The notes below the pieces were generated by a model. The model was given only the letters and a program-made list of their open reading frames with translations, was not told the origin of the DNA and did no database searches. Positions 41,778-50,051 of a stretch of 64,000 nucleotides of DNA are shown here, one piece after another. Position numbers and translations under genes: made by a program. Numbering within the stretch: position 1 is the first letter of the stretch; every line of letters begins with the position of its first letter. The DNA is taken from NCBI RefSeq assembly GCF_026341275.1, contig NZ_JAIFZO010000002.1:818361-882360 (forward strand), written 5' to 3'. The DNA comes from Streptomyces ortus (GTDB lineage: Bacteria; Actinomycetota; Actinomycetes; Streptomycetales; Streptomycetaceae).

Positions 41778-41916
41778 CCCGCGCCCGGTCGGCATCCCCG
41801 ACTGGCGCGGTCCGTGCGTAACCGTCCCCCACGGCGCACGGGCCGCGCCACCCCCCGCACCGAACGCATCCATCCCGTGAACCACCCGTTTCAGCACGGC
41901 GATTGAGGAGAGCGCA

Positions 41917-43395
41917 ATGTCCCCGCGTAGCAACGACGACGCGCAGGAGAGGGACCTCGCCGACGAGGCCGCCGACCCGGCCGGTACGGCGGGCGCCGCC
42001 GGGACCGAGCAGGCCGCGTCCACGCCCGCGCCCGCACTCGCGCCCGGGGAGCGCCGGGAATCCGGGCGGTCACGGGTGCTGCAGCTCGCGGCCTGTGCCG
42101 TCGCTCTCGCCGTCGCGATGACCGCGGGGGCCGTGGTCCTGGGCAACAGGGACGGCGGCGGTACGAGCACGGTGTCGTCCGCGCCCGGCCTCGACCCCGA
42201 ACTGCTGGCCGGCGGCAGCCTGGCCTCGGGCATCTCCGCCCTGCAGTCCCATCTCAAGGCGCAGCCCAAGGACTCCGGCGGCTGGGCCACGCTCGGCATG
42301 GCCTATGTCGAACAGGCCCGCACCAACGGCGACCCCTCCCGCTATCCGCAGGCACAGCGCGCGCTGGAGCGGTCGCTGCGGCTGAGCCCCGACAACGATC
42401 CGGCGCTGGCGGGCCGGGCGGCGCTCGCCGCGGCCCGGCACGAGTTCCCCGAGGCGCTGGCCTACTCGGAGAAGGCGCTGGACGAGAACGCCTTCAACGA
42501 GCGCGCGTTGTCCGTCCGCATCGACGCCCTGGTCGAACTGGGCCGCTACAAGGAGGCGGCGAAGGCCGCCGACGAGGCCGACTCCCGCCGCCCGGGGGTC
42601 CCGGTCTTCACCCGGTACGCCTATGTACGTGAGCTGCGCGGCGACATCGGCACGGCACGCCGCGTCCTGAAGCAGGCGCTGTCCGGTGCCACCGCGCCCG
42701 GGGACGTCGCGTACGTGGCGGGTTCGCTCGGCCAGCTCTCCTGGCGCGAGGGCGACTACGAGGCGGCGCTGAAGTACTACGAGCGGGCGCTGCGGGCCGA
42801 CAAGACCTATCTGCCGGCACTGGAGGGCCGGGCCCGCGCACAGGCCGCGAACGGCGACCGGGCGGCGGCCGTCCGCGGGATGGAGGAGGTCGTGGCGCGC
42901 TTCCCGCTGCCGGGAGCGCTCGTCGTGCTCGGCGAGCTGTACGAGGCACGCGGCGGTGAGGGGGACCCGGCGAGGGCCCGCGACCAGTACGCGCTGGTCG
43001 ACGCCTGGACCTCGCTGGCCCGCGCCAACGGCGTCAACGCCGATCTGGACACCGCCCTCGCGGCGGCGGACCACGGCGACCGCAAGGCCGCCCTGCGCGC
43101 CGCACGCGCGGAGTGGCAGCGGCGGCACACCGTGCACACCGCGGACGCGCTCGCCTGGGCCCTGCACGTCAACGGCCGTGACGACGAGGCCCTGGCGTAC
43201 GCCCGGCGCGCCACGGCGACCGGCTACCGCGACGCCACGTTCCTCTACCACCGCGGCATGATCGAGAGGGCCACGGGCCACAAGAAGGAGGCCCGCGGCA
43301 GCCTGTCCTCGGCGCTCGAACTCAACCCGGGCTTCTCACCGGTGGGCGCGAACCAGGCGAAGAAGGCACTGACCGGCCTGGGCGGTGCGCTGTGA
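41917..43395 (+). CDS. membrane-anchored TPR protein
   Basis: A 492-residue protein: an acidic Ala-rich cytoplasmic N-terminus (about 55 residues), one membrane helix ('VLQLAACAVALAVAMTAGAVVLG') and a long extracytoplasmic array of TPR units ('GGWATLGMAYVEQARTNGD', 'PEALAYSEKALDENAFNERALSV', 'GDYEAALKYYERALRADKTYLPALEGRA'). It is likely a scaffold for a surface assembly. The start follows 'GAGGAG'. Its stop overlaps the NicO gene start by 4 nt (GTGA). It lies between the DUF4331 and NicO genes, so a joint role is likely. Confidence 0.92.
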   Translation: MSPRSNDDAQERDLADEAADPAGTAGAAGTEQAASTPAPALAPGERRESGRSRVLQLAACAVALAVAMTAGAVVLGNRDGGGTSTVSSAPGLDPELLAGGSLASGISALQSHLKAQPKDSGGWATLGMAYVEQARTNGDPSRYPQAQRALERSLRLSPDNDPALAGRAALAAARHEFPEALAYSEKALDENAFNERALSVRIDALVELGRYKEAAKAADEADSRRPGVPVFTRYAYVRELRGDIGTARRVLKQALSGATAPGDVAYVAGSLGQLSWREGDYEAALKYYERALRADKTYLPALEGRARAQAANGDRAAAVRGMEEVVARFPLPGALVVLGELYEARGGEGDPARARDQYALVDAWTSLARANGVNADLDTALAAADHGDRKAALRAARAEWQRRHTVHTADALAWALHVNGRDDEALAYARRATATGYRDATFLYHRGMIERATGHKKEARGSLSSALELNPGFSPVGANQAKKALTGLGGAL

Positions 43396-45104
43396 GTGCC
43401 TTCACCTTGCGCCGTCGCGTGTCCGGGTCCTGCGTGGCCGTGCTCATGGCCGCCTGCGCACTCGTGCTGATCCCCTCCGGGACGGCCGCGGCCCATCCGC
43501 TGGGGAATTTCACCGTCAACCGCTACGACGGTCTCGTGGTCGCGCCCGGCACGCTGCGGGTCCTGCACGTGGAGGACCTCGCGGAGATCCCGGCGACCCA
43601 GGCGCAGCCCGCCATCGACGAGGCGGGCATGGGGAGTTGGGCGCGGGAGCGGTGCGCGACGGCCGCCGGGAAGAGCCGGGTGACCGTGGGCGGCAAGGCC
43701 GTCGCGCTGACCGCCGGCGAGAGTCGCGCACGGGTGCGGCCCGGACAGGCGGGCCTCAAGACGCTCCGGGTGGAGTGCCGTTGGACGGCGGCGCTGCCCG
43801 ACGGGAACCTGGCGCTGCGCTTTCACGCCTCCGTGGACGACGGGCCGGGCTGGCGGGAGGTCACGGCGCGCGGCGACCGGACGACGCTCGCCGCCTCCGA
43901 CGTACCCGAGAAGTCCGTCTCGGGCGAACTGGCCGAGTATCCGGCGGAGTTGTTGTCGTCCCCGGCGGACACGGCGTCCGCTTCGTTGCGGGTGCGCCCC
44001 GGTGGTCCCGCGCTCGTCGAGGAGAGCGCCGACGCGCCCGCCTCGTCCGTGCTGCCGCGCGGCGCCGACCGCTTCACCCGCGCGCTGGACGACCTGGTCT
44101 CCCGCCAGGACCTGACCTTCGGCTTCGCCCTGCTGGCCCTGGCCATCGCGGTCCTCCTCGGCGCCCTGCACGCGCTCGCGCCGGGGCACGGCAAGACACT
44201 GATGGCCGCGACGGCAGCGGCCCGCGGCGGCCGGGCGGGTATGCGCGACGTCCTGCCCCTGGCGGCGTCGGTGACCATCACCCACACCCTCGGGGTCGCG
44301 GCGCTGGGCCTCCTGGTCACGGCCGGCTCGGCGGCGGCGCCCTCCGTGGTGACCTGGCTGGGCGTGGCGAGCGGCGCCCTCGTGACGGCGGCGGGCATCA
44401 CCCTCGTACGACGAGCGTGGCGAAACCGGCGCCCGGCCCACACCCACGCTCCGGCGCACGAGCACACACACGATGACTCGCACGAGCACACGCACGAGCA
44501 CGTCCATGAGGGTGGACACGAGCACGTGCGTGAGGGCGGGCATGCGCACGAGCACGCCCACGACCGCCGGCCCGTCCTCGCGCACTCCCACTCCGGCGGT
44601 GCGGCCCGGACATCGGGGCACGGCACCGCCTCCGCCCTCCTGGAACCGCCCCCGCACAGCCGTTCCGCGAAAAACGGCCACTCCCACGACCACGGTGACG
44701 GCCGTTCCCGAACCCACACCCACACCCATGGCGGCTCCACCCACACCCACGAGATCGCGCCGACCGTGCGCGGCACGATCCTGCTCGGCTTCGCCGGCGG
44801 ACTGGTGCCGAGCCCCTCGGCGGTCGTCGTACTGGTGGGCGCCGCCGCGCTCGGCAAGGCCTGGTTCGGGCTGCTGCTCGTCCTCGCGTTCGGCGTCGGA
44901 CTCGCCCTGACCCTCACCGCCGCCGGGGTCGCCGTGGTCAAGCTGGGCAGTGGGGTGAGCCACGTACTGACGACCCGCTCACGCTGGGCCGACAGTCCGG
45001 TGGCCGCGCTGGTACGCAGGACCGTACCCCTGGGGTCCGCGTTCGTCGTCGTGGCCCTCGGGGTCGGACTGGTGTTCAAGGGGGCGGCAACCGCACTCGG
45101 TTGA
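43392..45104 (+). CDS. NicO-type nickel/cobalt transporter with N-terminal extracytoplasmic domain
   Basis: A 570-residue protein. A signal segment and an extracytoplasmic beta-rich domain (about residues 35-225; 'AAAHPLGNFTVNRYDGL') precede a NicO/UreH-like membrane core. The motif 'LHALAPGHGKTLMAATAAARGG' and 'ASVTITHTLGVAALGLLV' are the metal-path signatures. A loop at about residues 335-455 is packed with His ('HTHAPAHEHTHDDSHEHTHEH', 'THTHTHGGSTHTHE'), as expected for metal capture. It may import or export Ni2+ or Co2+. GTG start overlaps the TPR stop. Confidence 0.9.
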   Translation: MSAFTLRRRVSGSCVAVLMAACALVLIPSGTAAAHPLGNFTVNRYDGLVVAPGTLRVLHVEDLAEIPATQAQPAIDEAGMGSWARERCATAAGKSRVTVGGKAVALTAGESRARVRPGQAGLKTLRVECRWTAALPDGNLALRFHASVDDGPGWREVTARGDRTTLAASDVPEKSVSGELAEYPAELLSSPADTASASLRVRPGGPALVEESADAPASSVLPRGADRFTRALDDLVSRQDLTFGFALLALAIAVLLGALHALAPGHGKTLMAATAAARGGRAGMRDVLPLAASVTITHTLGVAALGLLVTAGSAAAPSVVTWLGVASGALVTAAGITLVRRAWRNRRPAHTHAPAHEHTHDDSHEHTHEHVHEGGHEHVREGGHAHEHAHDRRPVLAHSHSGGAARTSGHGTASALLEPPPHSRSAKNGHSHDHGDGRSRTHTHTHGGSTHTHEIAPTVRGTILLGFAGGLVPSPSAVVVLVGAAALGKAWFGLLLVLAFGVGLALTLTAAGVAVVKLGSGVSHVLTTRSRWADSPVAALVRRTVPLGSAFVVVALGVGLVFKGAATALG

Positions 45105-45148
45105 GCTAGTTTTGTTCAGAATCGTGCGGATGCGAATGGGGGACGCCC

Positions 45149-46828
45149 GTGTCCGAAGAGCCGGGCAGTGAACGCGTGATCGCGGGCCGCTACCGTCTGC
45201 TCTCGCCGCTGGGCGAGGGCGGGATGGGGACGGTGTGGCGGGCCCGTGACGAGGTGCTGCACCGCGAGGTGGCGGTCAAGGAGGTACGGGCCCCGGGCGG
45301 GCTGCCGGGCCCGGACGTCGAGCGGATGTACGCGCGTCTGGAGCGTGAGGCGTGGGCCGCGGCCCGGGTCTCGAACCGCAACGTGGTGACGGTCTACGAC
45401 GTGGCCATGGAGGACGGCCGCCCGTGGATCGTGATGGAGCTGATCCGCGGGATCGCGCTGTCCGACGCGCTGGACGCGGAGGGCCCGCTGCCCCCGCAGC
45501 GCACCGCCCACATCGGCGCGGAGGTGCTCGCCGCGCTGCGGGCCGCGCACGAGGCGGGGGTCCTGCACCGGGACGTGAAGCCCGGCAACGTCCTGCTGTC
45601 GAACGACGGCAGGATCGTGCTCACCGACTTCGGTATCGCCACGGTCGAGGGCAGTTCGGCGCTCACGATGACCGGCGAGGTGATCGGCTCGCCCGAGTTC
45701 CTCGCCCCGGAACGCGCGCTCGGCCGTACGCCGGGACCCGAGTCCGACCTGTGGTCGCTCGGCGTCCTGCTGTACGCGGCCGTCGAGGGCAACTCGCCGT
45801 TCCGCCAGAACACCCCGCTCAGCACGCTGCGCGCGGTCGTCGACGAGGAGTTGCCACCGCCGCTCCGGGCGGGGCCGCTCGCTCCGGTCATCGAGGGCCT
45901 GCTGCGCAAGGACCCGGCGGAGCGCATGTCGGCCGAGGACGCCGAGCGGGACCTGCGGCTCGTCTCGTCCGGCGGCACCCCCCTCACGGGCACCGTCCCC
46001 TACGCGCAGACGGTCGCCGCGCTCCCACAGCAGGATCCGCGGGACGCGACCCGGCCGTCCCCGGTACCGGCGTACTCCCCCGGCTCGTCGACCCCGACCG
46101 CCACGACGACCGCGCAGCCCGACCGTCCCCGGCGCGCCATGATCGTGATGATCGCCGGCCTGGCCGCGCTCGCCCTGGCCATCGCGGGCCTGAGCTACGC
46201 GCTGATCAACCGGGACAACGGCGGCGACGGGGGCAGCGGGGCCAACAGCTCGAACGGCGGTACGACCGGCGGCTCGACGGGCGGGAAGAGCGGAGGGAAC
46301 GACGGGGGCGGCACCGACGGCGGCTCGACGACGGAGAACTCCGGTACGAGCGGGGCGAACGACGGCGGCTCGACGAGCTCGGGCGGCGAGGGTACGACGC
46401 CCGCGCCCACCCAGTCCGTGAAGGTGACGGTCTCGGGCTCGCACACCGACTACAGCGGCGCCTGTCCGCCGCCCGAGGCGGGGGCTCCGACCTTCACGGC
46501 GACGTTCACCGTGGGCGTCGTACCGGTCGATGTGCGGTACCGCTGGGTGACGGAGACCGGCGAGGTGTCCGACCCGGGCTGGAAGACGCTCTCGTTCCCG
46601 GCGGGCGGTGGGAAGTCCAAGCAGAACACGGTGGTCCTGACGACGTACGACACGTCCGGGACGCTCACGAACAAGATCGGGGTGGAGGTCCGCAGCCCGC
46701 TGCGGACGAAGTCGAATCAGGTGCCGTTCTCGGTGACGTGCGAGACGGAGGCCCCGACGGGCGGGACCTCCGGCTCCGGTTCTCCTCAGGCACTGGCCCC
46801 GAACGGGGCGGTCAGGCCGCGGACCTGA
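45149..46828 (+). CDS. membrane Ser/Thr protein kinase, PknB-like
   Basis: A 559-residue kinase with a complete catalytic domain: 'LGEGGMGTVWRARD' (P-loop), 'AVKEV' (ATP Lys), 'HRDVKPGNVLL' (catalytic Asp), 'DFGIATVEG' and 'SPEFLAPE'. A membrane helix follows ('IVMIAGLAALALAIAGLSYAL'), then a Gly/Ser/Thr-rich linker and an extracellular beta-type domain holding Cys ('SGACPPPEAGAPTFTATFTVG', 'VPFSVTCETE'), without PASTA repeats. GTG 45149. It starts 44 bp after the NicO gene, so it may be cotranscribed or have its own promoter. Confidence 0.94.
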   Translation: MSEEPGSERVIAGRYRLLSPLGEGGMGTVWRARDEVLHREVAVKEVRAPGGLPGPDVERMYARLEREAWAAARVSNRNVVTVYDVAMEDGRPWIVMELIRGIALSDALDAEGPLPPQRTAHIGAEVLAALRAAHEAGVLHRDVKPGNVLLSNDGRIVLTDFGIATVEGSSALTMTGEVIGSPEFLAPERALGRTPGPESDLWSLGVLLYAAVEGNSPFRQNTPLSTLRAVVDEELPPPLRAGPLAPVIEGLLRKDPAERMSAEDAERDLRLVSSGGTPLTGTVPYAQTVAALPQQDPRDATRPSPVPAYSPGSSTPTATTTAQPDRPRRAMIVMIAGLAALALAIAGLSYALINRDNGGDGGSGANSSNGGTTGGSTGGKSGGNDGGGTDGGSTTENSGTSGANDGGSTSSGGEGTTPAPTQSVKVTVSGSHTDYSGACPPPEAGAPTFTATFTVGVVPVDVRYRWVTETGEVSDPGWKTLSFPAGGGKSKQNTVVLTTYDTSGTLTNKIGVEVRSPLRTKSNQVPFSVTCETEAPTGGTSGSGSPQALAPNGAVRPRT

Positions 46829-46836
46829 GCGGACCG

Positions 46837-46856
46837 CGGCGGTGGCAGGACCGCCG
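46837..46856. terminator. short hairpin between convergent kinase and esterase genes
   Basis: A 7-bp stem (46837-46843 with 46850-46856) and 6-nt loop in the 34-bp gap between convergent stops. It is embedded in longer GC-rich symmetry, including a repeated 'GCGGTCAGGCCGCGG'. Confidence 0.4.
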
Positions 46857-46862
46857 GAGCGG

Positions 46863-47672
46863 TCAGGCCGCGGCGGTGAAGACGGGCAGGTAGCCGCCCG
46901 ACTGGCCGGCGGCGGTCGGGTGGTAGGACTCGCCGATGTTCAACCAGTTGACGCTGTGCAGCCAGGCGCTGCCGGAGCAGATCTCGTGGTTCGTGAAGGT
47001 GGGGCGTACGTCGCCGAACGTGAAGCCGTGGTCGGCGGCGCGCTTGGCGATGGCGCTGTCCAGGTAGTCGGCGGCGCCGTTGATGGCGGCCCGTTCCGTC
47101 TCGGAGAGACCTGCCAGGCAGCTGCCGCTCAGCTTGTAGAAGCGGGGGTAGCCCAGGACGACCACCCGGGCCGCCGGGGCCTTGGCGCTGATCGCCGAGT
47201 AGACCGAGTCGAGCTTGCCGGGGAGCGTCGAGTCGACGTACGCCTTCGCCGTGTTGACGCGGGCGACACAGGCGCTGTCGGACTGCAGGACGCAGGTCGT
47301 CATGACGTCGGCGAAGCCGGCGTCGTTGCCGCCGACGGAGATCGAGACGAGGCCGGTGCCGGAGTTGAGCGGGCTCAGCTGGTTCGCCAGAACATCACCC
47401 GTACGAGCGCCTGAGCAAGCCGTGAAGTTGAAGGACGAGGGTGAATGCGCGGCGGCCCAGAGGTAGGGGTAGGCCTTCGTGCTGCGCTTGCAGTCGCCGC
47501 TCGAGCCGATGTAGCTGCCCGCGCCGACGCCGGAGGAGTAGGAGTCGCCGAGGGCCACATAGCCCGTGGCGGCGGCTTGTTGGGACGCCTGGGCCGTCGC
47601 TGCCCCGGTGAGGGCGAGGGCGGCGGCGAGGAGAAGTGAGGTCACGTATGCCGTAAGTCGGGAACGTCTCAT
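46863..47672 (-). CDS. secreted SGNH/GDSL hydrolase (lipase/esterase)
   Basis: A 269-residue exported esterase. A Sec signal ('AYVTSLLLAAALALTGAATAQA') precedes block I 'YVALGDSYSSGVGAG' (nucleophile Ser), block III 'SISVGGNDAGF' and block V 'ESYHPTAAGQ' (catalytic His). Six Cys in the mature chain match the disulfides of the Streptomyces GDSL lipases such as that of S. rimosus. ATG 47672 has 'GGGAGGT' just upstream. Confidence 0.96.
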   Translation of the reverse strand: MRRSRLTAYVTSLLLAAALALTGAATAQASQQAAATGYVALGDSYSSGVGAGSYIGSSGDCKRSTKAYPYLWAAAHSPSSFNFTACSGARTGDVLANQLSPLNSGTGLVSISVGGNDAGFADVMTTCVLQSDSACVARVNTAKAYVDSTLPGKLDSVYSAISAKAPAARVVVLGYPRFYKLSGSCLAGLSETERAAINGAADYLDSAIAKRAADHGFTFGDVRPTFTNHEICSGSAWLHSVNWLNIGESYHPTAAGQSGGYLPVFTAAA

Positions 47673-48126
47673 GGAACCTCCCTTAGCAGGATCTCTGCTG
47701 TGACTTTGGTACCAGCCACGCGTGTCGCCAGGAAGTGTCCATGCCAAGACTTTTCCGGACAGGGGGGTGGCTCTTCCCGGCGTTCACCGCACGTTTGATT
47801 GCGTGCTCATGACATACATGTGACATACCCTCAACTCTCCTGCGCTACGCCCGTAGATCGATCACGCTGATGTCTCGGCCGCTAGCGGAACGCGACGCTC
47901 CCGGCTGCGCGCACCCTCGGGTGCGCCGTTCTCCGCGCCCCTTGAAGGGGCGCGGAGAACGGCGCAATCTTCTGTCTTTGCGGTGGGGGCGCGAGCCGCA
48001 AGGAGCTGCGCAGGGCGGGAGCCGGCCCTCGCGGACCCGCCGCCGGCGAGGCGCAGGGCTTGACTGCCCCCGACAGCTGCGCGACATTGAAGCCCGGCAT
48101 CCGGCGCTTCAGGGGGCAAGTCGCCC
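47673..48126. other. intergenic region between divergent esterase and glycan-locus genes
   Basis: 454 bp. It holds the esterase leader, an AT-richer stretch (47780-47870) and a 45-bp palindromic repeat at 47922-47966. Downstream of that the sequence is GC-rich with no supported gene. Confidence 0.65.
47922..47966. repeat. 45-bp near-perfect palindrome built from the GC-rich repeat
   Basis: Arms of 22 bp (47922-47943 and 47945-47966) pair without a mismatch around a single central G. Each arm is one copy of the 'AAGGGGCGCGGAGAACGGCG' form of the intergenic repeat. It lies between divergent genes, so it is not an ordinary terminator. Confidence 0.9.
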
Positions 48127-48588
48127 ATGCACACCATAGGCACCAAGTCATCATCATCGGGCCCGCCCGAACCGGACGGCGACGACGACGAGGCGGATGA
48201 GCGGTTACGCCCGGCGCGATCCCCGGCAAGGGACCTGCTGCCCCTGCTCGCGGGAGCGGCCACGACGACCGCCGGCGTAGGCGCCGTACTGGCCCTCGCC
48301 GACATCGACTCCCCCCTGCGCGCCCCGTTCACGCTCTTCTTCCTGCTCGCCGCCCCCGCCGCCGCCGTGGCGACCGCCCTGCGGAAGCTGGAACCGGTCG
48401 GCCGCGTCCTGGCGTCCCTGTCGGCAGCGACAGCTGTCAACCTCCTGGTCGCCCAGGGAATGCTCGCCGTGCACCGGTGGTCGGCCCCGGGCGGCATCGC
48501 GGCCGTGGCCGCACTCAGTTCCCTCATTCTCCTGCTGGTCCTGGTACGGCGCCTGCGCGGCCGTACGGAGAGAGGACGGGCTTCCTGA
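48127..48588 (+). CDS. small membrane protein at the head of the glycan locus
   Basis: A 153-residue protein with an acidic N-terminus ('PPEPDGDDDEADERLRPARS') and about four membrane helices ('DLLPLLAGAATTTAGVGAVLALADI', 'FTLFFLLAAPAAAVATALR', 'SLSAATAVNLLVAQGML', 'AAVAALSSLILLLVLV'). No family is recognised. It ends 1 nt before the acyltransferase start, so the two are translated together. A structural role in the surface-glycan machinery is inferred only from context. Confidence 0.8.
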   Translation: MHTIGTKSSSSGPPEPDGDDDEADERLRPARSPARDLLPLLAGAATTTAGVGAVLALADIDSPLRAPFTLFFLLAAPAAAVATALRKLEPVGRVLASLSAATAVNLLVAQGMLAVHRWSAPGGIAAVAALSSLILLLVLVRRLRGRTERGRAS

Positions 48589-48589
48589 C

Positions 48590-49684
48590 GTGGACATCAG
48601 CGTGTACCGCCCCGGTGAACTGACCTCCACCGACCGGTCGGCGTGGACGGCCTTCCAGTCCAAGGCCCATCTGCACGACACACCGGAACTCGCGAACCCC
48701 TTCCTGTCACCGGAGTTCACACTGGCCGTGGGCCGATGCCGGCGCAATGTGCGGATCGCGGTCATCCGGGAGAACGGCGAGCCCGCCGCGTTCTTCCCCT
48801 TCCACACCACCGCCGCCGGCGTCGGCCGGGCGATCGGCCTCGGCATCTCGGACTGCCAGGGCCTGGTCCACCGGCCCGGTTTCACCTGGGACGCCCGCGA
48901 ACTGCTGCGGGCCTGCGGGCTCTCCGTGTGGGAGTTCGACCATCTGGCGGGCGGGCAGACGCCGTTCGAGGCCGGGGCCTCCGGCACCTTCCCGTCCCCC
49001 GTCATCGACGTCGACCGCGGCTACGAGGCGTATCTGGCCCAACTGCGCACTCAGTCACCCAAGTTCACCCGGACCACGCTCGCAAAGGAACGCAGGCTGG
49101 CCCGCGACCACGCGGACGTGCGGTACGTGCACGACGAGCGCGACCCGGAGGTACTGAGCACGCTGATGCGCTGGAAGTCGGCGCAGTACCGCAGGACCGG
49201 GCGCAGCGACCGCTTCGCGCAGGACTGGATCGCCCGGCTGGCACAGCAGCTCTTCCACAGTCGTTCCGAGTCGTTCGCCGGGCTCCTGTCGGTGCTCCAC
49301 GCCGACGGTCGGCCGATCGCCGCGCACTTCGGACTGCGTTCCGAACGGGTGCTGGCGTGCTGGTTCCCCGCGTACGACCCGGAGTTCTCGAAATACTCAC
49401 CCGGTCTGATCCTGCATTTGCGCATGGCCGAGTCGGCCGCCGCCGACGGCATCGCCCATCTGGATCTCGGCCGGGGCCAGAAGGAATACAAGGACTCCCT
49501 CAAGACACGGGAACTCACCGTGTCCGAAGGGTGGGTTGCGCGCCGCCATCCCGTGGCGCTCGGGCACCGGGCGCGCCGCGCCCCCGTCCGCGCTCTGCGC
49601 AATGCGGTGCTGGGGAGGCCGGAGTTGTTCGAGCCGGCCGACAAATTGCTCAAACGGATGGGAAAGATCCGTTCGGGCGGTTGA
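48590..49684 (+). CDS. BcsL/CelD-type GNAT acyltransferase
   Basis: A 364-residue protein with the fused GNAT fold of the CelD/BcsL group, seen in cellulose and exopolysaccharide loci. Marks are 'YLAQLRTQSPKFTRTTLAKERRLARDHADV', 'SFAGLLSVLHADGRPIAAHFGLRSERVLACWFPAYD' and the end motif 'HLDLGRGQKEYKDSLKTREL'. It probably acylates a sugar or a lipid-linked precursor. GTG 48590. It is followed by a 367-bp gap before the glycosyltransferases. Confidence 0.9.
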   Translation: MDISVYRPGELTSTDRSAWTAFQSKAHLHDTPELANPFLSPEFTLAVGRCRRNVRIAVIRENGEPAAFFPFHTTAAGVGRAIGLGISDCQGLVHRPGFTWDARELLRACGLSVWEFDHLAGGQTPFEAGASGTFPSPVIDVDRGYEAYLAQLRTQSPKFTRTTLAKERRLARDHADVRYVHDERDPEVLSTLMRWKSAQYRRTGRSDRFAQDWIARLAQQLFHSRSESFAGLLSVLHADGRPIAAHFGLRSERVLACWFPAYDPEFSKYSPGLILHLRMAESAAADGIAHLDLGRGQKEYKDSLKTRELTVSEGWVARRHPVALGHRARRAPVRALRNAVLGRPELFEPADKLLKRMGKIRSGG

Positions 49685-50051
49685 GTAACGGCCAAATCAA
49701 CAAAAACGTGAGGCCACGTTCCAGGTCTTGCCATAGCGTCTCAATCATCAATACCGTCGTACATCTCACCCGCACCGGTCCATCAGCGCTTGTGCGATCT
49801 AGGGGAGGGCTCAAGATCGCGACGACGGCCCGGGGCGGGGCGCGGTAGGGGGGTGCCGTGCTCGGTGGCCGAGAGGGTGCCGAGCCGTGCCGCGAGACCG
49901 ACCCAGACAGTCGGCCAGTTATGCCAGCTCACCCGGCATGGACGGAGTTCTATTTCGGCATGCCGTAAGTGAGAAACCCCCCTTTCGAACCGGACAAAGA
50001 ACCGGACCGCCCGGGGGCGGGCGGTCCACCGGACGAGAGGGACCAGACTCA
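49685..50051. other. leader region of the glycosyltransferase operon
   Basis: 367 bp with clearly lower GC at its start (49685-49760, e.g. 'AAATCAACAAAAACGTGAGG'), as expected for a promoter. A 9-bp hairpin lies at 50004-50027 just before the ribosome site. No gene is supported. Confidence 0.6.
50004..50027 (+). promoter_or_regulatory. hairpin in the 5' leader of the GT2 gene
   Basis: GGACCGCCC and GGGCGGTCC (9-bp stem, 6-nt G-rich loop) end 24 nt before the ATG at 50052 and just before the 'GAGAGGGA' ribosome site. It could influence translation. Confidence 0.4.

Noticed and set aside
47922..47966. The 45-bp palindrome as a transcription terminator
   Set aside because: It lies between the starts of divergent genes, not behind a gene end.
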